From Chionoecetes opilio (Eukaryota; Arthropoda; Malacostraca; Decapoda; Majidae), in assembly GCA_016584305.1 (NCBI GenBank), contig JACEEZ010011076.1, positions 500,001 to 564,000 of the forward strand: DNA of 64,000 bases, read 5' to 3'. The notes under the pieces are model-generated. The model was not told the origin of the DNA, did no database searches, and was given only the letters and a program-made list of their open reading frames with translations. Positions within the stretch are counted from its first letter, which is position 1; the number at the start of each line of letters is the position of its first letter. Made by a program: the position numbers and the translations under genes. Shown in pieces: positions 11,846-25,336 of this stretch.

Positions 11846-13640
11846 ATATAATATATAATTATATATATATTATATTTATTCATAATATATTATTTATTAT
11901 CTCTACTAGTAACTTCTATGAACATCAATGCACAAAGGTTTATGATTATGTTATTAGGAAATGCACACCATTTTTTTTTCTTTTTACATCCTGGAGAAAA
12001 AAAGTACAATTATGAATGATCAGGTTTTGTGGTACAGCCGCACAGAGACCGCACTAAAGTGTTCACGATTTCCCGTGCTGTCTAACTGTCTAACCAGTCT
12101 GTCCTTACTGTGTATGAAACAATCACAGAGGCGGCTCATGAATAATTGTGAATATTCAAACGAAATTAACGAAATTAATTTCATGATGAAGTGTTTACCG
12201 AATTCTGGAGGCATTGTAGGTCAGAGTAATGAAGTGTTGCATCTGCCACGGCGGTGATTGTGCTGAATATGTGTGGTGAGATACGTAGCCATCATCCCTG
12301 ACTACCGCTGAAATGATGGGTTAACGTAAATATGCATAGTATAATGGTCTCTTAGTGATGGTGTCTGGAAGCGGTGTAATCTCAATGGCTGCAGTGGGTT
12401 GAAATGCCCTTCTTACCTCGAGTAATCACCCTATCAAGAGGGACTCTGCACACACCACTGGTTCCGGTGACATGTTTGGGATGTTGGGACTTGGGGAGGC
12501 TCGCGGGCGGCATATATAGACGAGGAGGAGGGATTGAAGGACCCCGCTGGTGAGTCTCATAATGGCCCTAGCAATAATTATTGTAGTACATGTATTATAC
12601 TAGCAAAACTCTTCGGTATTGATAAGGAATATAAAGACGTTACCTCTTTGTGGTGCTTGCCAGACAGGCAGCAGCACGTTGCCTACGGCGGATGATATGA
12701 ATGATTGAACGGTGCTACTTTTTTTTAGGGTACCGTTGGCCAAGGTCTTTTACCGAGAAAGAGCTTGACCTTTGTGTAAACGACCATGCCGTTGGCGACA
12801 GCGTTGTCTCATTTTCCAAAATATAGTGATCTTGGCGGTCATGCTACATTTTCAAGACATTCAGGCGCTACAGCGGAACAGCTCTTTTTTCCCGAAAACT
12901 AGTCTCATTTTTTATTTTTTTCTATTTTCATATACGCATTCGCTTTCCGTTTTCTGTATGTGGGCACGGAAGGGTGGGGGTGGGGGTGGGGGTGGGGGCA
13001 GGAGCAACCCAACAAGCCTGCTGCCTGCCGTGCTGGGTGGGGCTGCGTGAGTGAGTGAGTCATCAGCAGGCTGGCAGGCTGACTTGTGGCCTTGCTTTAA
13101 TTTGTCTATTTTAGTTTCCACCTCGCAGTTTTAGATCTTCAAAATATTTTGAACGTTGGCTCCTACCACGTTCTCTTTAGCACATGACAAGTCCATTAAA
13201 ACACCCGCTATGCACCAACAAACTATATTTTTTTCCACATACCGTATTACAGAGAAACATCTCTTATATCTCACAGGAATAAAAATATGGAAGCGATTTT
13301 TTTAAAGGTCTTTTTTTCCTGATTCTGCTCCTGCAGAAAAAATAAGTTGAATGAAAGACAACTTATCGTGTAGCCTGACGGTGCAGGAAGCTTACAACAG
13401 AACCCGTAACAATGATCATGATTACACCTTCAATGGGCACGATATAGAACCCGCACTGAAAAGAAAACAATTAACATCAGGTATAATAGAAAAAAAAGTC
13501 TTGAAATTAATCAAATTACGTACCGTACCATCTAAAGTATTAGTCTACATACCATTCCTCAACGCAATTTATAGCCCATCTCTCTCTCTCTAAATTAAAG
13601 TAGTTTCATCAGTTACTTCTGATGAAGGAAGGACATAAGT
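11304..13640. other. Intergenic region without recognised genes
   Basis: Contains a (TA)n tract at about 11790-11880 and a G-run repeat (GGTGGG units, 12972-13000) able to form a G-quadruplex. I found no coding exon with family resemblance. Open frames are short and low in complexity. Confidence 0.5.
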
Positions 13641-13644
13641 TGTA

Positions 13645-14118
13645 CCGTAGATAACAGTGAAGTCGCCACCTGCAGTGATGTCGCCAGGTGCCATATATTA
13701 CGAATTATAGCATTACTACTGAATTTTATGTGCCACTGAAGATGATACACAGTAGTTTATATCATGACTGTATAATCTACCCTGTTTCAGCGTTGTTTTA
13801 TGTTTTGTAGCTGCAAGTATATACGGTTTCAAATTTCACTAAGTTTTTTTTTCGGGCGACGACGACGGCGGGAGGACACTCAGTAAATAAACACTAGATG
13901 GCGACTCTACTGTTGGTAGCCACTTTGTAGATATTTTTGTAATTTGTTCATTTATAACCCTAATATGACACAGATGAAGACACAAAATGACACAGACTCT
14001 CCAGATAGCCCCTTCTAACTTTCCTGAAATCATGGATGTAGAAATGTAAGTATTAACGCCACCACACGTCTGTAAACAGAAAAAAAAGTTGTCCTGGCGA
14101 CTTTACTGTTATCTACGG
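13645..14118 (-). mobile_element. MITE family B, complete copy B2
   Basis: 474 bp, flanked by TA (13643-13644 and 14119-14120). Termini CCGTAGATAACAGTGAAGTC and ACTTTACTGTTATCTACGG are inverted repeats. It is uninterrupted and is the best reference for the family. It is in opposite orientation to B1 and B3. Confidence 0.92.
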
Positions 14119-14356
14119 TAGTGCAGTCATGATTAGTGAAGGTACAGTTGGCAAGCTGTTGTCAAATGCTAGTTCTGTTCCATCAGTATCAAACTTTCCT
14201 CTAGGGGTTATGTAATATATGGTTCTTCACACTTGAGGAACAAATTTTCCTCGTTTCTTTCCATGGAGTAAAGGATATACATGAATTTCTGTTCTGGCAT
14301 CATATAGCTCTTTAAACGTTCCTTTTATTGGTTCACTGGGACAGCCCACCACCACA

Positions 14357-14567
14357 TTAACCCTTTGAGGCCCAGAACGTAATTTCCATTGTTATTTGAC
14401 TACCATAAGACAATTTTAATGAATATAAGCAATATTTTATAGATATGACCTGTTTAGTAGCCTTGTCCACTAACTAATTTGATATATTCAGTTACATTTC
14501 GTAATTTTATGGCTAACAACAGACAATTTAATATAACAAAGGAAAGATCTGGGCGTGAAGGGGTTAA
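14357..14567 (+). mobile_element. MITE family A, copy A1
   Basis: 211 bp including TTAA at both ends. The left end is CCCTTTGAGGCCCAGAACG and the right end is GATCTGGGCGTGAAGGGG, imperfect inverted repeats. A TTAA target with CCC-starting ends is the piggyBac pattern. There is no coding capacity. Confidence 0.9.
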
Positions 14568-14681
14568 GAAACTGGAAGCCACAAATAGCTGTGAACTCTT
14601 TAAGTAGCTGCTTGGTTCACTTATGAGAGGAAAGGGTATGATTATAATAGATAGTGTAATAGTTCATCATCTATCAAGATT

Positions 14682-14687
14682 TTTATT
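14682..14687 (-). promoter_or_regulatory. Candidate polyadenylation signal of SCCPDH
   Basis: AATAAA on the minus strand about 150 bp downstream of the SCCPDH stop codon. Position and motif are consistent; no transcript data are available. Confidence 0.5.
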
Positions 14688-14838
14688 TCTCAGAACATAT
14701 GTTTTCTGAAGACTAAAACAAATATCAAACGCCAACATTAACAACAAACAATTTTATACAGTAACTATTAGTAATCAACACCAATTACCTATAACATGCA
14801 TTACATCTGCACTGGTACTGATTGGCCTGGCCCGGCCC

Positions 14839-17800
14839 TCACTGCTGCTGCTCCACCGTGAAGCTCATGCCTCGATCACACAAGCGGTCAATGAGGTCTG
14901 TTTTGGAGAAGGCCATCCCGGGTGTCATCACTCCGCCCCTGAAAAAGATAGATATGTAGAGTTAGTTACGTCCTTGTTATTACACATTGATACAGTAGAA
15001 TCCATTTTACGTGAACTGTTTCTATCCACCATTACATTTAATTTGGTCTTGACAAGCTTCTTCAGATTGTTTTCAAATTGTACTTCAAGAGCTTATGAGA
15101 CATGTGTTCATAATTCTCCAATCTTAACCCCTTCACGCCCAGATCTTTCCCTTTCTATAGAAAATTTTATGTTTTCGAGCCATAAAATTACGAAAAGTAA
15201 CTGAATATACCAAATTAGCTAGTGGACAAGGATACTAAACAGGTCATATCTATAAAATATTGCTTACAGTCAATAAAAATCGTCTAATGGTACCCACATT
15301 TAAATGGAAATTACGTTCTGGGTCTCAAGGGGTTAATACAGTATCTTAGACTGACAGCTGTGGTAAGGATAGGATACTTTCACACAGCACATACTTCCTT
15401 TGCACACCTGACAGCTCCCTTCTAAAATGTTTTTATTTCTCTTCAACCTTACTCTTGACAGTGCCTGCTGCCTTCCTCCATTCTAAACACCTTGAGATCC
15501 AGAACGTAATTTCCATTGTAATTTAGCTACCATTAGTCGATTTTTTGTGACTATAAGCAATATTTTTTAGCTATGACCTGTTTAGTATCCTTGTCCACTA
15601 GCTAATTTGGTATATTCAGTCACTTTTCGTAATTTCATGGCTAACAACAGACGATTTTATATAGCAAAGGAAATATCTGGGCGTGAAGTAACTGATCTTC
15701 TCCACACACATTATCCTTTATTCTTCCATATTAAGTTCACAAACTCCCACAATCTCTTTTGTACTTCCTCTGAGTCTTCTTTATACACAAACCATACCTT
15801 ACTTTAACATTTGCAACAACAAAGTGGTGTCAGAGAGCCCTCCAGCTGCTTCTCTTGATACATTAACATTCATTAGCCTGTCTTTCCAAACTTATCTTCC
15901 TTTATCCCAAAGTTTCATAAACACTCTCTCAGCAAAAAGTTTCTCCTCTCCATTCCTCTCACTTCCAGATACATAAGTACTGGCAATTATCCATCTCTTC
16001 TTCCCTATTTCTACCCACATCAACTTTGCATTTACGTCTTTGATCTCTTATACTGCTCCCCATAGTTCATCTCTCAAGACTATCTACACCCTCTCCTGCA
16101 TGCATCCTCTGAAACACTCCTGATTATACACACTCCTTTGAATACACTCTACTTTGCCTCATCCCTGCCTTATATGTACTAGTTTGGTTCACTGAGGGCC
16201 ATCACATCCAAACATATATGTATGAAACGGTTTTATCCAAGACTTTCACTAAAAAACAGTGACTCTCCATACTTTAGTGTTTTGATTCCATGTGTTTCAA
16301 GAGTCTTTCACCTTTATTTTTGTTTTTAGGTAGAAAATTGTGATGATAATGTAATGACAAGATGCCAGTAATAAGTCTAACGTGAGAAATGAAATTATGA
16401 TAGTGATGAAGAACATGAATATAACTTGAATATCGCATCTCTTGTAACATTATTACAAATATGCTTGGTTATGGGTAGAATATGCTGGCATCATAAGCAT
16501 CATATGTAGGCTACATTTTGTCTTTATATTGTATTCAGTAAAATCACCCTTAACCCCTTCACGCCCAGATCTTTCCGTTGCTATATAAAATTGTCTTGTT
16601 AGCCATAAAATTACGAAAAAGTAACTGAATATACCAAATAAGTTACTCGCCAAGGATACTAAACAGGTCATATCTATTACATATTGCTTATGTTCACTAG
16701 AAATCGTCTAATGGCACCCAAATTACAATGGAAATAACGTTCTGGGCCTCAAGGGGTTAAAATATAACCTCTCAGGCTATCCTTCCAACATCGAGCAACA
16801 CTTACTTTTCAGCACACAAGTTCTTTTCCCTGAGAATAGTCATGGCCGAGGAGACCATCATGATGGAGGTGGCGCCGTAGCCAGGGTCTGGACCCTTCAC
16901 CTGTGGGACATAAAGGATAATTTCTTAAATTCTGATATCTATGACATGTATACAAAAGTTTATATGTGATCCAAAATTATATTATTTGTTTACAAAAAAT
17001 GTCGTGTTACAAGTACACTAGTACAGTATAGTAAAAAAGATGGAATATCTGAATTATAAATCATATACTATAATGATCATAAAACTCCTTCAAGAAGAGA
17101 ACAATAGCAAGTCTATAATATATGCTCCTACATTGTATCCACATAAACTCATCCTCTCAGTCTCCTCTGCCTCTCCTTCACTAACAAGGGTTCTTATTCT
17201 TGCCGCCACAATACTCTCAATCCTTATGATCTTCTCACTAATTTTCCTGAAGTGTAGCAAGAGAACAACAGAAATTAACTTTAACTTACCAGAATTCTAT
17301 ATACATTACCTTAACAATAATTGAAGAATCAGGAGGACTCGTATATTGATCTGAGCCTTCAGCTAATTTCTCTGACCAGCCATGACCAACTTGTGTGACA
17401 GTGAACTTTAAGTTTTTGAGTTCTTCCCGCTTTGCTCCAGCCCGCTTGAAGACACCAGCTGTGAGAATGTCTGGATACTGTAGAGGGTTGGGGAATTAAT
17501 CACACTGTTGCTTGAACCACACATCTAAACAGAAACATGCTTTGCACTATATATATTACACGTCAACTTTTAAGATTATTTACCTTGAAAAGTAAATTTC
17601 TTGTCCATGTAAATGAGCTTAACAAAGCAAAGTAGACCATGCCCAAGATCAGCATTGCCCCATGCACCACTGACGGCATCCTAATGAATTGTTGGAATTG
17701 GATGGGACGCTCTCCAAGCACATCATGGCGATACCTCTGAGTGCGGTACACCACAGGCGCATCACTGGGGAATGTCACGCCCCAATACCCCAGCTTGTCA

Positions 17801-18577
17801 TTCTTGTAGAGGGCTCGTCTGAGGTGTTAAAGAGACTGATGTTAAATACAACCATAGATATGATCATTGAGAACAGTTCCTTTACAAGACAGTTTATAAT
17901 CTTTTGGATCTTTTTATAAATAAATGTTGTTACTGCCAAAACTATCCCCTTCTTGTGTAATGAAGCTTCATCCAAAACTTAGAAGACTGGTTGATGAAAA
18001 CTTACTTCTTTGCTGCCTTGTACTTTGGCTTTGGTAGTGGCTTTGGGAACAGCTCTCTCCTAATGGCCCCGACCTTGGAGCGGTTGGCAATGGCCAGAGC
18101 AGCAGACTCCATCGTGCCCGTGTGTATCGCAGCTCTCGAGCCCTGTCACATGATTTAAATATTGCAATTATATAAACTAAATATATATCATCACAAAATT
18201 ATAACAACCAAGCATATATGCACATGCTCCATGCATTCATTATAAACTACAAATAGCAATCCTACATAAAAGTGGGAAAAGCTGAAGGCTAAAAAAGAAT
18301 ATTCTTTGTACAGCTAATGATATATTGTTTCATAATATGCTGGTGATACTGAAAGTAGTCATGATGTAATATCCATGTGATTTTTCTTATACTGGCACAT
18401 ATTACTCTAGAAAGGCGTGTCTGCACATTTTCACTTTTCACTCACCCCTCCCGATGTATGGACAAACATTTCCACGGAGTTCAGGTCACCTGCAATAAAG
18501 TCATGGTTATTTATTGGGGCAAATTTCTTATGGTTTCAAGAAAAGAAATGAAATTATGAAAGCAGGAATCCATGAAT

Positions 18578-18632
<55 letters not shown>

Positions 18633-19643
18633 CCAAACTTGCGCTCATCTTTTAGTTGATGTATTAGACCCATGAATGATGATTTAAGAATAAATGTATG
18701 TAAGTTATACAAAAGATTGGGATGTAACTGATCACTTAAAAGTTGGAGAGACTAATAGGGGAGAGTGTGAGAGAAAGAAATACATTTGGATATAGGGATA
18801 TTATATGTATTGTTGTATGGTCAAGAGAAATGTTGAGATTCCAGGAGACAAGTTCCATGAGACTTTTTGTGTTGCAGAGTAGTTTAGTACACCCTGTCCT
18901 TACCGCTTAGCATTGATTCCTTCATTGCCAGCTGTGTGCCTCAAACTCATGACTCCATTTTACCCATCTATGATCCATTTCAACACAAATAATTCAATAA
19001 CTAACTCCAATTTAAATTCATACTAACATTATTCTTGTAGAAGCTTTTAATCAAATATTGTGGTTATAGTCTTTGCTGGTATCTTGGCTGCACTTGGCTC
19101 CCTGGGAATAATGTGGACCTGTCAAGCCATATGTAGCCACAGGAACCTCGATACTCTTTTCCATCTTCACAAAACTTTTCATGTGAATAGTGTCAAAGAT
19201 GAAATAGGACTAAGGTAAACTTAAAGTAATTATGGTTTTACCGTAGAAAATATCATTAGTGGTAAAATGACGTTCCATCTCAAAAAAATAAAGTCCATAA
19301 AATAAGATAAACGAAATAAAATAAATGAATAAATAAATATATAAATATATAAATAAAAGGCCCAGTACAGCAGTAGTTAATCTCACCCTTGAGGTTGCGC
19401 ATCATGTGCACGATGCCCATGTCTGCTGGGATGGAGTCATAGCCACAGGCATTCACAATGTGCACCCCAGCCTGCTCTGCTGCCTTGCTGTACTTCAGCT
19501 GCATGCTTTCCATGAACTGCAGCAAATTGAACAAATTGAGGAGGAATGAACAGTCAAGAAACTAAAGATGAGGACACAAAAGAGAAAACAATAATAACAA
19601 GAGCCACCTCCAAGGAGCGCATACTCACGCATGAAATAATTAA

Positions 19644-19693
<50 letters not shown>

Positions 19694-22600
19694 ACCAGAC
19701 ATGGAACTTAATGGTGATCGAATAGGAAAGGGAAGAGTGGTTACGTGCTTCTAAATACTGTGTACATTCCAGAAAGATAATTATGTGTAGTCGGTAGAGG
19801 GGAGGCGGTAGCAGAGTGGTTATAAAAAGGCAGATGGACGTCACAGTATGGGCAAATAGGAGGGTTTTAAGACATTAAGTGAATTAAGTAAAAGTGAGTA
19901 AGTCTTGTGTGGCTTACTCTTAGTCTGGTTTGAGGTGTCTCCCATCGTCTAATGTAGTAGTTATTATTATCATTATTATTACCATCAGTCATTATTATTA
20001 TTACTTTCATTACTTTCAGTTACTATCATCACTATCACTATCATCATTATTGTTCTTATTAAGGGGGCACCACTTACACAACTATGATGTATCGTATCAT
20101 TCCTAAAGCAATTTCCATAAAAATGTTATCTTTAACATATCACTTTGGAGACTGCTAAATGCATATTTCCATTTCTAATCAGGCAACCTTATCATGTACT
20201 ACACTGCCTACGTATTATTGTTCACACTGTTGACACTCTCTGGTTAATCCATCCATAAAACACATCAACATTTCTTTGGGAAACCAACCAAGTTTGAGAG
20301 GTTATAGGTGAAAATCCACAATTTCTTTTTCGACACCTTCACATGTCTTATTCACCTCTAACTTAGCCTACATTTCCCTAAAAGGTCTCTTTGAAGACTG
20401 CTAAATACATCACTGTGATTTCTTTTGTGTCATCCTTAGAAAGTGTGACCTGTCACCTCACTTATGCTCAACATATTGTTATGAATGTGGACTCAAGTGT
20501 GGTGGTTATAGTCGTTTCACTGTGGAGATGGTTATGTGGACTATGTGGTTTCACCTGGAGGTGAATGTAGGGGCAGTGGTGGTGGATGTGAGATGACGGT
20601 TATAGTTGTATGTCTGAGTGAACTGTGTGTGTGTGCGTTTGTGTGTTCATGTAACGGTCACTAGGTGTGTGTGCGTATGTGGTTATAGTTGTATGTCTGA
20701 GTGAACTGTGTGTGTGTGCGTTTGTGTGTTCATGTAACGGTCACTAGGTGTGTGTGCGTATGTGTGTACACAATGATGCCGTGTCTGTGTCGACGTGGGA
20801 GCGTTGTGATTGGCTGAGGGAAGAGATGGCGGGAGAAAATAGGAGTTCGCGGGGATCTGGTGGGGGCGTGGCCTAGCATATCGCCCTGGGCGACGCTTGC
20901 CGCGGGGAGTCGGGCCGAGATTTCCTTGGAGTAACACCTGTGCTCAGAGTGCTTCTGCCCACCCCCTCCCTAGCCATCTCGCGTCCCAAGCCACTCACGT
21001 CCATCCCTTAAGCAAGTGTTGAAAGATAAGGGCCCAATTCGATAACTCCCAGCCTGTGTATTGTGGTGTGTAACTTTTGAGTATCAGTAAAGGAACAAAG
21101 GAAGAGTGAGGTGTTTATCTCTCCCATGTCCCCAGCATGATCGCTCTCTTGTCGCTCACCGCACCGGCCCATATCCGAGCCCATGCCCTTGGAGCAAAGT
21201 GTTGCCCTGTGAGTTAAAGTGTTGCCTGTGAGTAAGTATGGCCTAAGTGGCGAAGGCCATGTGTGCGGAAAACAGGGCAAGTAAGGTGTAACTTGGCTTA
21301 CTAGAAAAGGGGAAACCCATTTGCGTTACAATATTTTAGCAAATCTGGACAGCTTTTCATTAGATCAGTGGCAAAAATTTAAGATTTTTTTGTCTCCTCT
21401 CATTTCAGCAATATATCTGTTTTGGGAAAGTCTTTCTGGAAAGGTTAAGATAACATGTATAGGGAGAACACCCTGGAATAGTAGGTTCCAACCCTTGCCA
21501 AGATATGCATAATAGTCCCTTTATGGCAGCCAGTTGTCCCAGTATGTCTACAACTATCCTTGATTTAGGATTTTTCTCTATCCTTGCAAGAATAATTAAT
21601 ATTTTCTCTTATTTGTTGTCCTTGTCCTCTTATATAGGGGTCAATAGAACAACCACAAAGATTCTATTATTTGGAGGGAGATATACGGTGGCTAACCCCC
21701 TCGGGAGGAACAGAGAGCCACTGATATAGTGATGATGCAAGCAAGAGGTGGCAGGAGCCTGCCGGGGTTAGTCGCCATATGTATGACAAATAAGATTCCC
21801 TGAGTATGTGGGGACCATAGGACACTGCTGTTGTGACTTTAATCAGTATTGAGTTTTCAATGGCAAGTGCAACTTCCATAATCAATATGTATTATTATAT
21901 TATATGTATTGTAACACACACACAAACACACACAAAAAAATGTTTTAAGACCATTTTAGACATTAGACTTTTTAAATCATGTCTTGAGATCATATTTATC
22001 GAGTTAGTATTTACTATCTTACTTTCTTTTGTAATGATAAACTTGACTGTACTCGCAGGATTGCTAACTGAAAAAATCATGACTATTATATAGATCAACA
22101 GATAGACACTGGATACATACCACAGGTTCACCAGATATATCCACATGATTGGCCCCATTCTCCACACAAGCTTGAACCACCGGCTCACCGTACAGCTGGT
22201 ACTGCTCAGGGGACAGAGAATGCAGAATTAGATATATGCTTATAGCATGATGATTACGAAGTTGCTGAGAAAATAACAAGTAAGCCTTTGATCACAAGTA
22301 AAACTCACGGGGCCCACACAGTTGATGACGACATTGGACTTGGCAGCCATTTCATGTAGAGATTTTTGGTCTGATACATCAGCCTGGATGAGGCCAACAT
22401 CCTCCAAGCTTAATCCTGTTATCATAAACATTGTAAGTAACAAGATATGATATCTAGGGCTTCTTATGGGACATTAGTAGTAATATACAAGAGTTATATA
22501 GCATCATTTTATCGCTTTCTACGTCTATTTGATCTAAAATGAATGCCTGATGCTTGGGACTGAAGGCCATCAAACACTTGGTAGTCTCAAGTCTGTTGCG

Positions 22601-24653
22601 TGTATGCTGCTTTGTCACTTCAGTGTTTCTCCTTGATAGGTTTTGAAACATGAGTAATTGATGAAATGGGTAGACTACTATACCAGAGTACTATAACCAG
22701 TTATCCTGCAGTTTGTACACTGGGAACCAAGCATTATAATGAATCAAAGATGGAAAAATGGGGATACTGAAAGTGAATCTCAGTAGTAAAGTAAATATGT
22801 AGTACATGGTAAGGTTGCCTGATTAGAAATGGAGGTACTATATGCATTTAGCAGTCTCCAAAGTGATCTGTTAAGGACAAGAAATATATGGAAATAATGA
22901 TACATATTTAGGAATGCCATAGGAATGATAGGATAGATAATAGTTATGTAAGTGGTGCCCCCTAAACGAGAACAATAATAATGATCGTGATTATAATAAT
23001 AATAACAATGATGGTAATAATAATTATCCATTTTCGCATTCCTATCCTATCTCCGTCAAGCTCCATGTCTGGTTGACATTCTATGTGAATAAAAAAAAAT
23101 TCCAATAAAAGTATAACGACCTTCATACAGAATATAAACTTACTCAATACCCTTTAAATTACAATACCCTCTTCCCCACCCTTACTCTTACCGTCTTTTC
23201 CCCTACTCTCTCAACACTACCTCACAAGAATGGCTAAGATCAAATTGGTTTCTACATATTTCTAGTATGTTTATCCAAAAAACACCTTCACTTTTGATGT
23301 GATAACTCCTGTACAGGATTCACACAAAAACTTGAATACACTTATTTTCTAAAAAAAAGTGTTTGCAATTTAAAATTGTGTTGCAACACAGCTATTTACT
23401 GTATATCAGCTATTTACTTTATTCAACTAATGACATCCTACCAATGAACGGACATAGAATATATGATAATCAAGCAGTGACAGCCTCAATTTCTTCAGCA
23501 ATTACTATTTCTTTTTGGGGGGTGGGGGCAAATTCTAAAAGATATATTGTGGCCAAGAGTGTACTCGCATCTAAAGGAATGCCTGCTGCTGGCACAGTCT
23601 TTGTGTCCCCTTCTTGGTCTTTCCCTCAATCTTTCACCTTTTGACTCTGGATCTGCATTACCTCCACGATCCCTGGTCTGCCCTTACAGTGCACCAGTTT
23701 ACACACATCGTACTAATCTTTATTGTTCGTATCATAATGGCCACTTAACAGAGACTGTCAAAAAATGTTCAGTTTTCTTTTCATTAGAAAAGAACAACTA
23801 TAATATCAATCTCTAGACGAGTGGTTTTGGCTGTTAACATGAAATGTTGTTCAATATGATGAAATTGTTACTAAATTTTGAAAGCAGAGTACATAAGAGG
23901 AAATATGGAAATACTACATACTATTACTATCATGGAAATGGTTGAGTCACGGAACTGGATCCAAAACTGTGGTAGACTGCAATGGTTTGACAATGCAGAA
24001 GGAAAGGATGACAGTGACTGGGCAAAGCATGTTAAATGCTTTATTGTGGGAGTTATTGGTAGATGGCAGACTTAAGTGTCAGTAAGTAGACAAAAGGAAA
24101 CATGGGATAAGTGTAAAGGACTTAATTGCATGTCTTCTTTATCCTAGAAACAAAGCTGCACGTACCACGTAGCTTGACAAGTCATCCTCATTTGGCTTGG
24201 ATGGAGCTTGCCTCAACAAATGAAATATTATATTATTCAATATACTGTTATCTGTTAGTCAACTTTATATTCACTGTGCAGTGTGCAGGCTTTAAGTACT
24301 ACTCTGATTTCTAACTGCAATCCTTCTTTCATATACCAAAGCTGACATTTGAATGGTAATGAGATGTATGTAGATACATGTCAATTAGGAGCTAACTGGA
24401 GAAAGTTTTATTCCGTACAGGCTATACCATGTACTACTCATAGCAGTTTACCTGTTTCTTTTTTGGCCACGGTCAACACATCCTGAAGCTTGCTCTTGGA
24501 GCGTCCAGCTATGGCCCAAGAGAGGGGGACTTTCCCATGGGACTTTTCCTGCTGGGCTGTCCGAGCCACCTCCTCCACCACAAACTGTCCCGTAAATCCA
24601 GTGGCCCCAAACACCACCAAGTCATATCGCTGACCAGCCACTCCAGATGCCAT
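14839..24653 (-). CDS. SCCPDH: Saccharopine dehydrogenase-like oxidoreductase
   Basis: Ten coding exons on the minus strand: 24452-24653, 22309-22415, 22121-22201, 19387-19516, 18446-18489, 18006-18142, 17584-17818, 17310-17477, 16806-16900, 14839-14938. They total 1299 nt, giving 432 aa; vertebrate SCCPDH has about 429. All introns are GT-AG and all phases agree. The protein starts MASGVAGQRYDLVVFGATGF with a Rossmann GATGFTG nucleotide-binding loop. NCVGP and the family motif GEPV follow, then NACGYDSIPADMG. A hydrophobic segment (MLILGMVYFALLSSF, about residues 280-300) fits the membrane or lipid-droplet association reported for the family. VKGPDPGYGATS precedes the C-terminus, which ends EQQQ. 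The biochemical reaction of this family is not established; it is a paralogue group of saccharopine dehydrogenases, not the lysine-pathway enzyme itself. A splice acceptor at 24680-24679 implies an untranslated upstream exon. Confidence 0.95.
15124..15336 (-). mobile_element. MITE family A, copy A2 (SCCPDH intron 9)
   Basis: Full-length reverse-oriented copy bounded by TTAA. It forms an inverted pair with A3, 150 bp away. Confidence 0.9.
15485..15689 (+). mobile_element. MITE family A, copy A3 (SCCPDH intron 9)
   Basis: Nearly full-length, but both TTAA ends are mutated (left end CTAAACACCTTGAG, right end GCGTGAAGTAAC), so it is probably older than A2. Confidence 0.85.
16550..16760 (-). mobile_element. 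MITE family A, copy A4 (SCCPDH intron 9)
   Basis: Full-length reverse copy, TTAA to TTAA. Its right end is about 45 bp from SCCPDH exon 9. Confidence 0.9.
18579..18631. repeat. (TA)n microsatellite
   Basis: AT dinucleotide repeat in SCCPDH intron 4. Confidence 0.97.
19645..19691. repeat. (TA)n microsatellite
   Basis: AT repeat in SCCPDH intron 3, directly abutting the left inverted-repeat arm. Confidence 0.95.
19692..20210 (+). repeat. Left arm of a diverged inverted repeat (SCCPDH intron 3)
   Basis: Shares in inverted orientation with 22796-23080 the blocks TCAACCAGACATGGA, GGGGGCACCACTTACA, ATCACTTTGGAGACTGCTAA and TTTCTAATCAGGCAACCTTA. The arms have different internal deletions. The block between them holds SCCPDH exons 2 and 3. 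A SINE A-box-like head lies at 19799-19826. Confidence 0.85.
20463..21290 (+). mobile_element. Possible solo LTR or retroelement remnant
   Basis: A GC-richer block beginning TGTTATGAATGTGG and ending near GGTGTAAC, resembling LTR boundaries. No primer-binding site, target duplication or gag/pol frame was confirmed. It contains an exact 83-bp tandem duplication. Confidence 0.3.
20598..20763 (+). repeat. 83-bp perfect tandem duplication
   Basis: Two adjacent, apparently identical copies start at 20598 and 20681 (GGTTATAGTTGTATGTCTGA). The identity suggests a recent event. Confidence 0.95.
22796..23080 (-). repeat. Right arm of the inverted repeat (SCCPDH intron 1)
   Basis: Reverse complement of the left arm at 19692-20210. 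Its far end contains TCCATGTCTGGTTGA. Confidence 0.85.
23870..24210 (+). pseudogene. Non-LTR reverse transcriptase C-terminal remnant (SCCPDH intron 1)
   Basis: Translation shows GRLQWFDNAEGKDDSDWAK followed after a stop by KETWDKC. This resembles the LQWFGHVER...KKTW tail of RTE/jockey-type pol proteins. In-frame stops make it a pseudogene. Confidence 0.7.
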
Positions 24654-25336
24654 CCTAACGAACAGTGTTTGGTGACCCCTGTAAATATAACACAGTAATG
24701 GGAATGATTATAGTTCTGTGGATATATGTGCTGAAAGCAGATTTATCTTACCAAACACTTGGTGTAAACAAAAGATGATTCGTAGGTATGCATAGAGAAG
24801 GGTAACACAAGATATGCAATAAAGTTAATTAATTATGGAGGTGTAGATTTAAGACTGAAAAGACAGATGACAGACAGTGAGGTGGTAGGATATGTAGAGT
24901 TTAAATCATATCACTGAAGATGAAAAGTGGACTCTCAGGGAGTCACCAGTCACCACAAAAAGAAAGAGAAGCTACCCATGTAATTACCATTTAGAAAGAA
25001 AGGCTGTTAAATGCCTTGTTTCAGCTTCAGTGCATAGTATAACAAACAAAGTATATACTGGCTGTTTGTATGCATGGGTTTTGTGCATCTGAATGATGAG
25101 GAGAAAGCCTTTTTTTTTTTTGGCTTGGACATGAGATAATTCTATATAAGGAAATGTGCCCAGGTGGACAAGATTAAAGGCATTGGAGATAGGAAGTCTC
25201 AATGGGCAGAAGTAAGCTAAAAAACTAATGAAGATCTTTAAAATTAATTTCTTATGTTATCATTGATTTCCACTTGGGCAATATGAAGTTAGAAATTCTC
25301 CATATTAGATCTAACCATGCAAGTATCTTGGTTCAA

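Noticed and set aside
14839..24653. Calling the gene a true lysine-pathway saccharopine dehydrogenase (AASS)
   Set aside because: The length, the GATGFTG start, the membrane segment and the C-terminus fit the separate SCCPDH family, and there is no lysine-ketoglutarate reductase domain.
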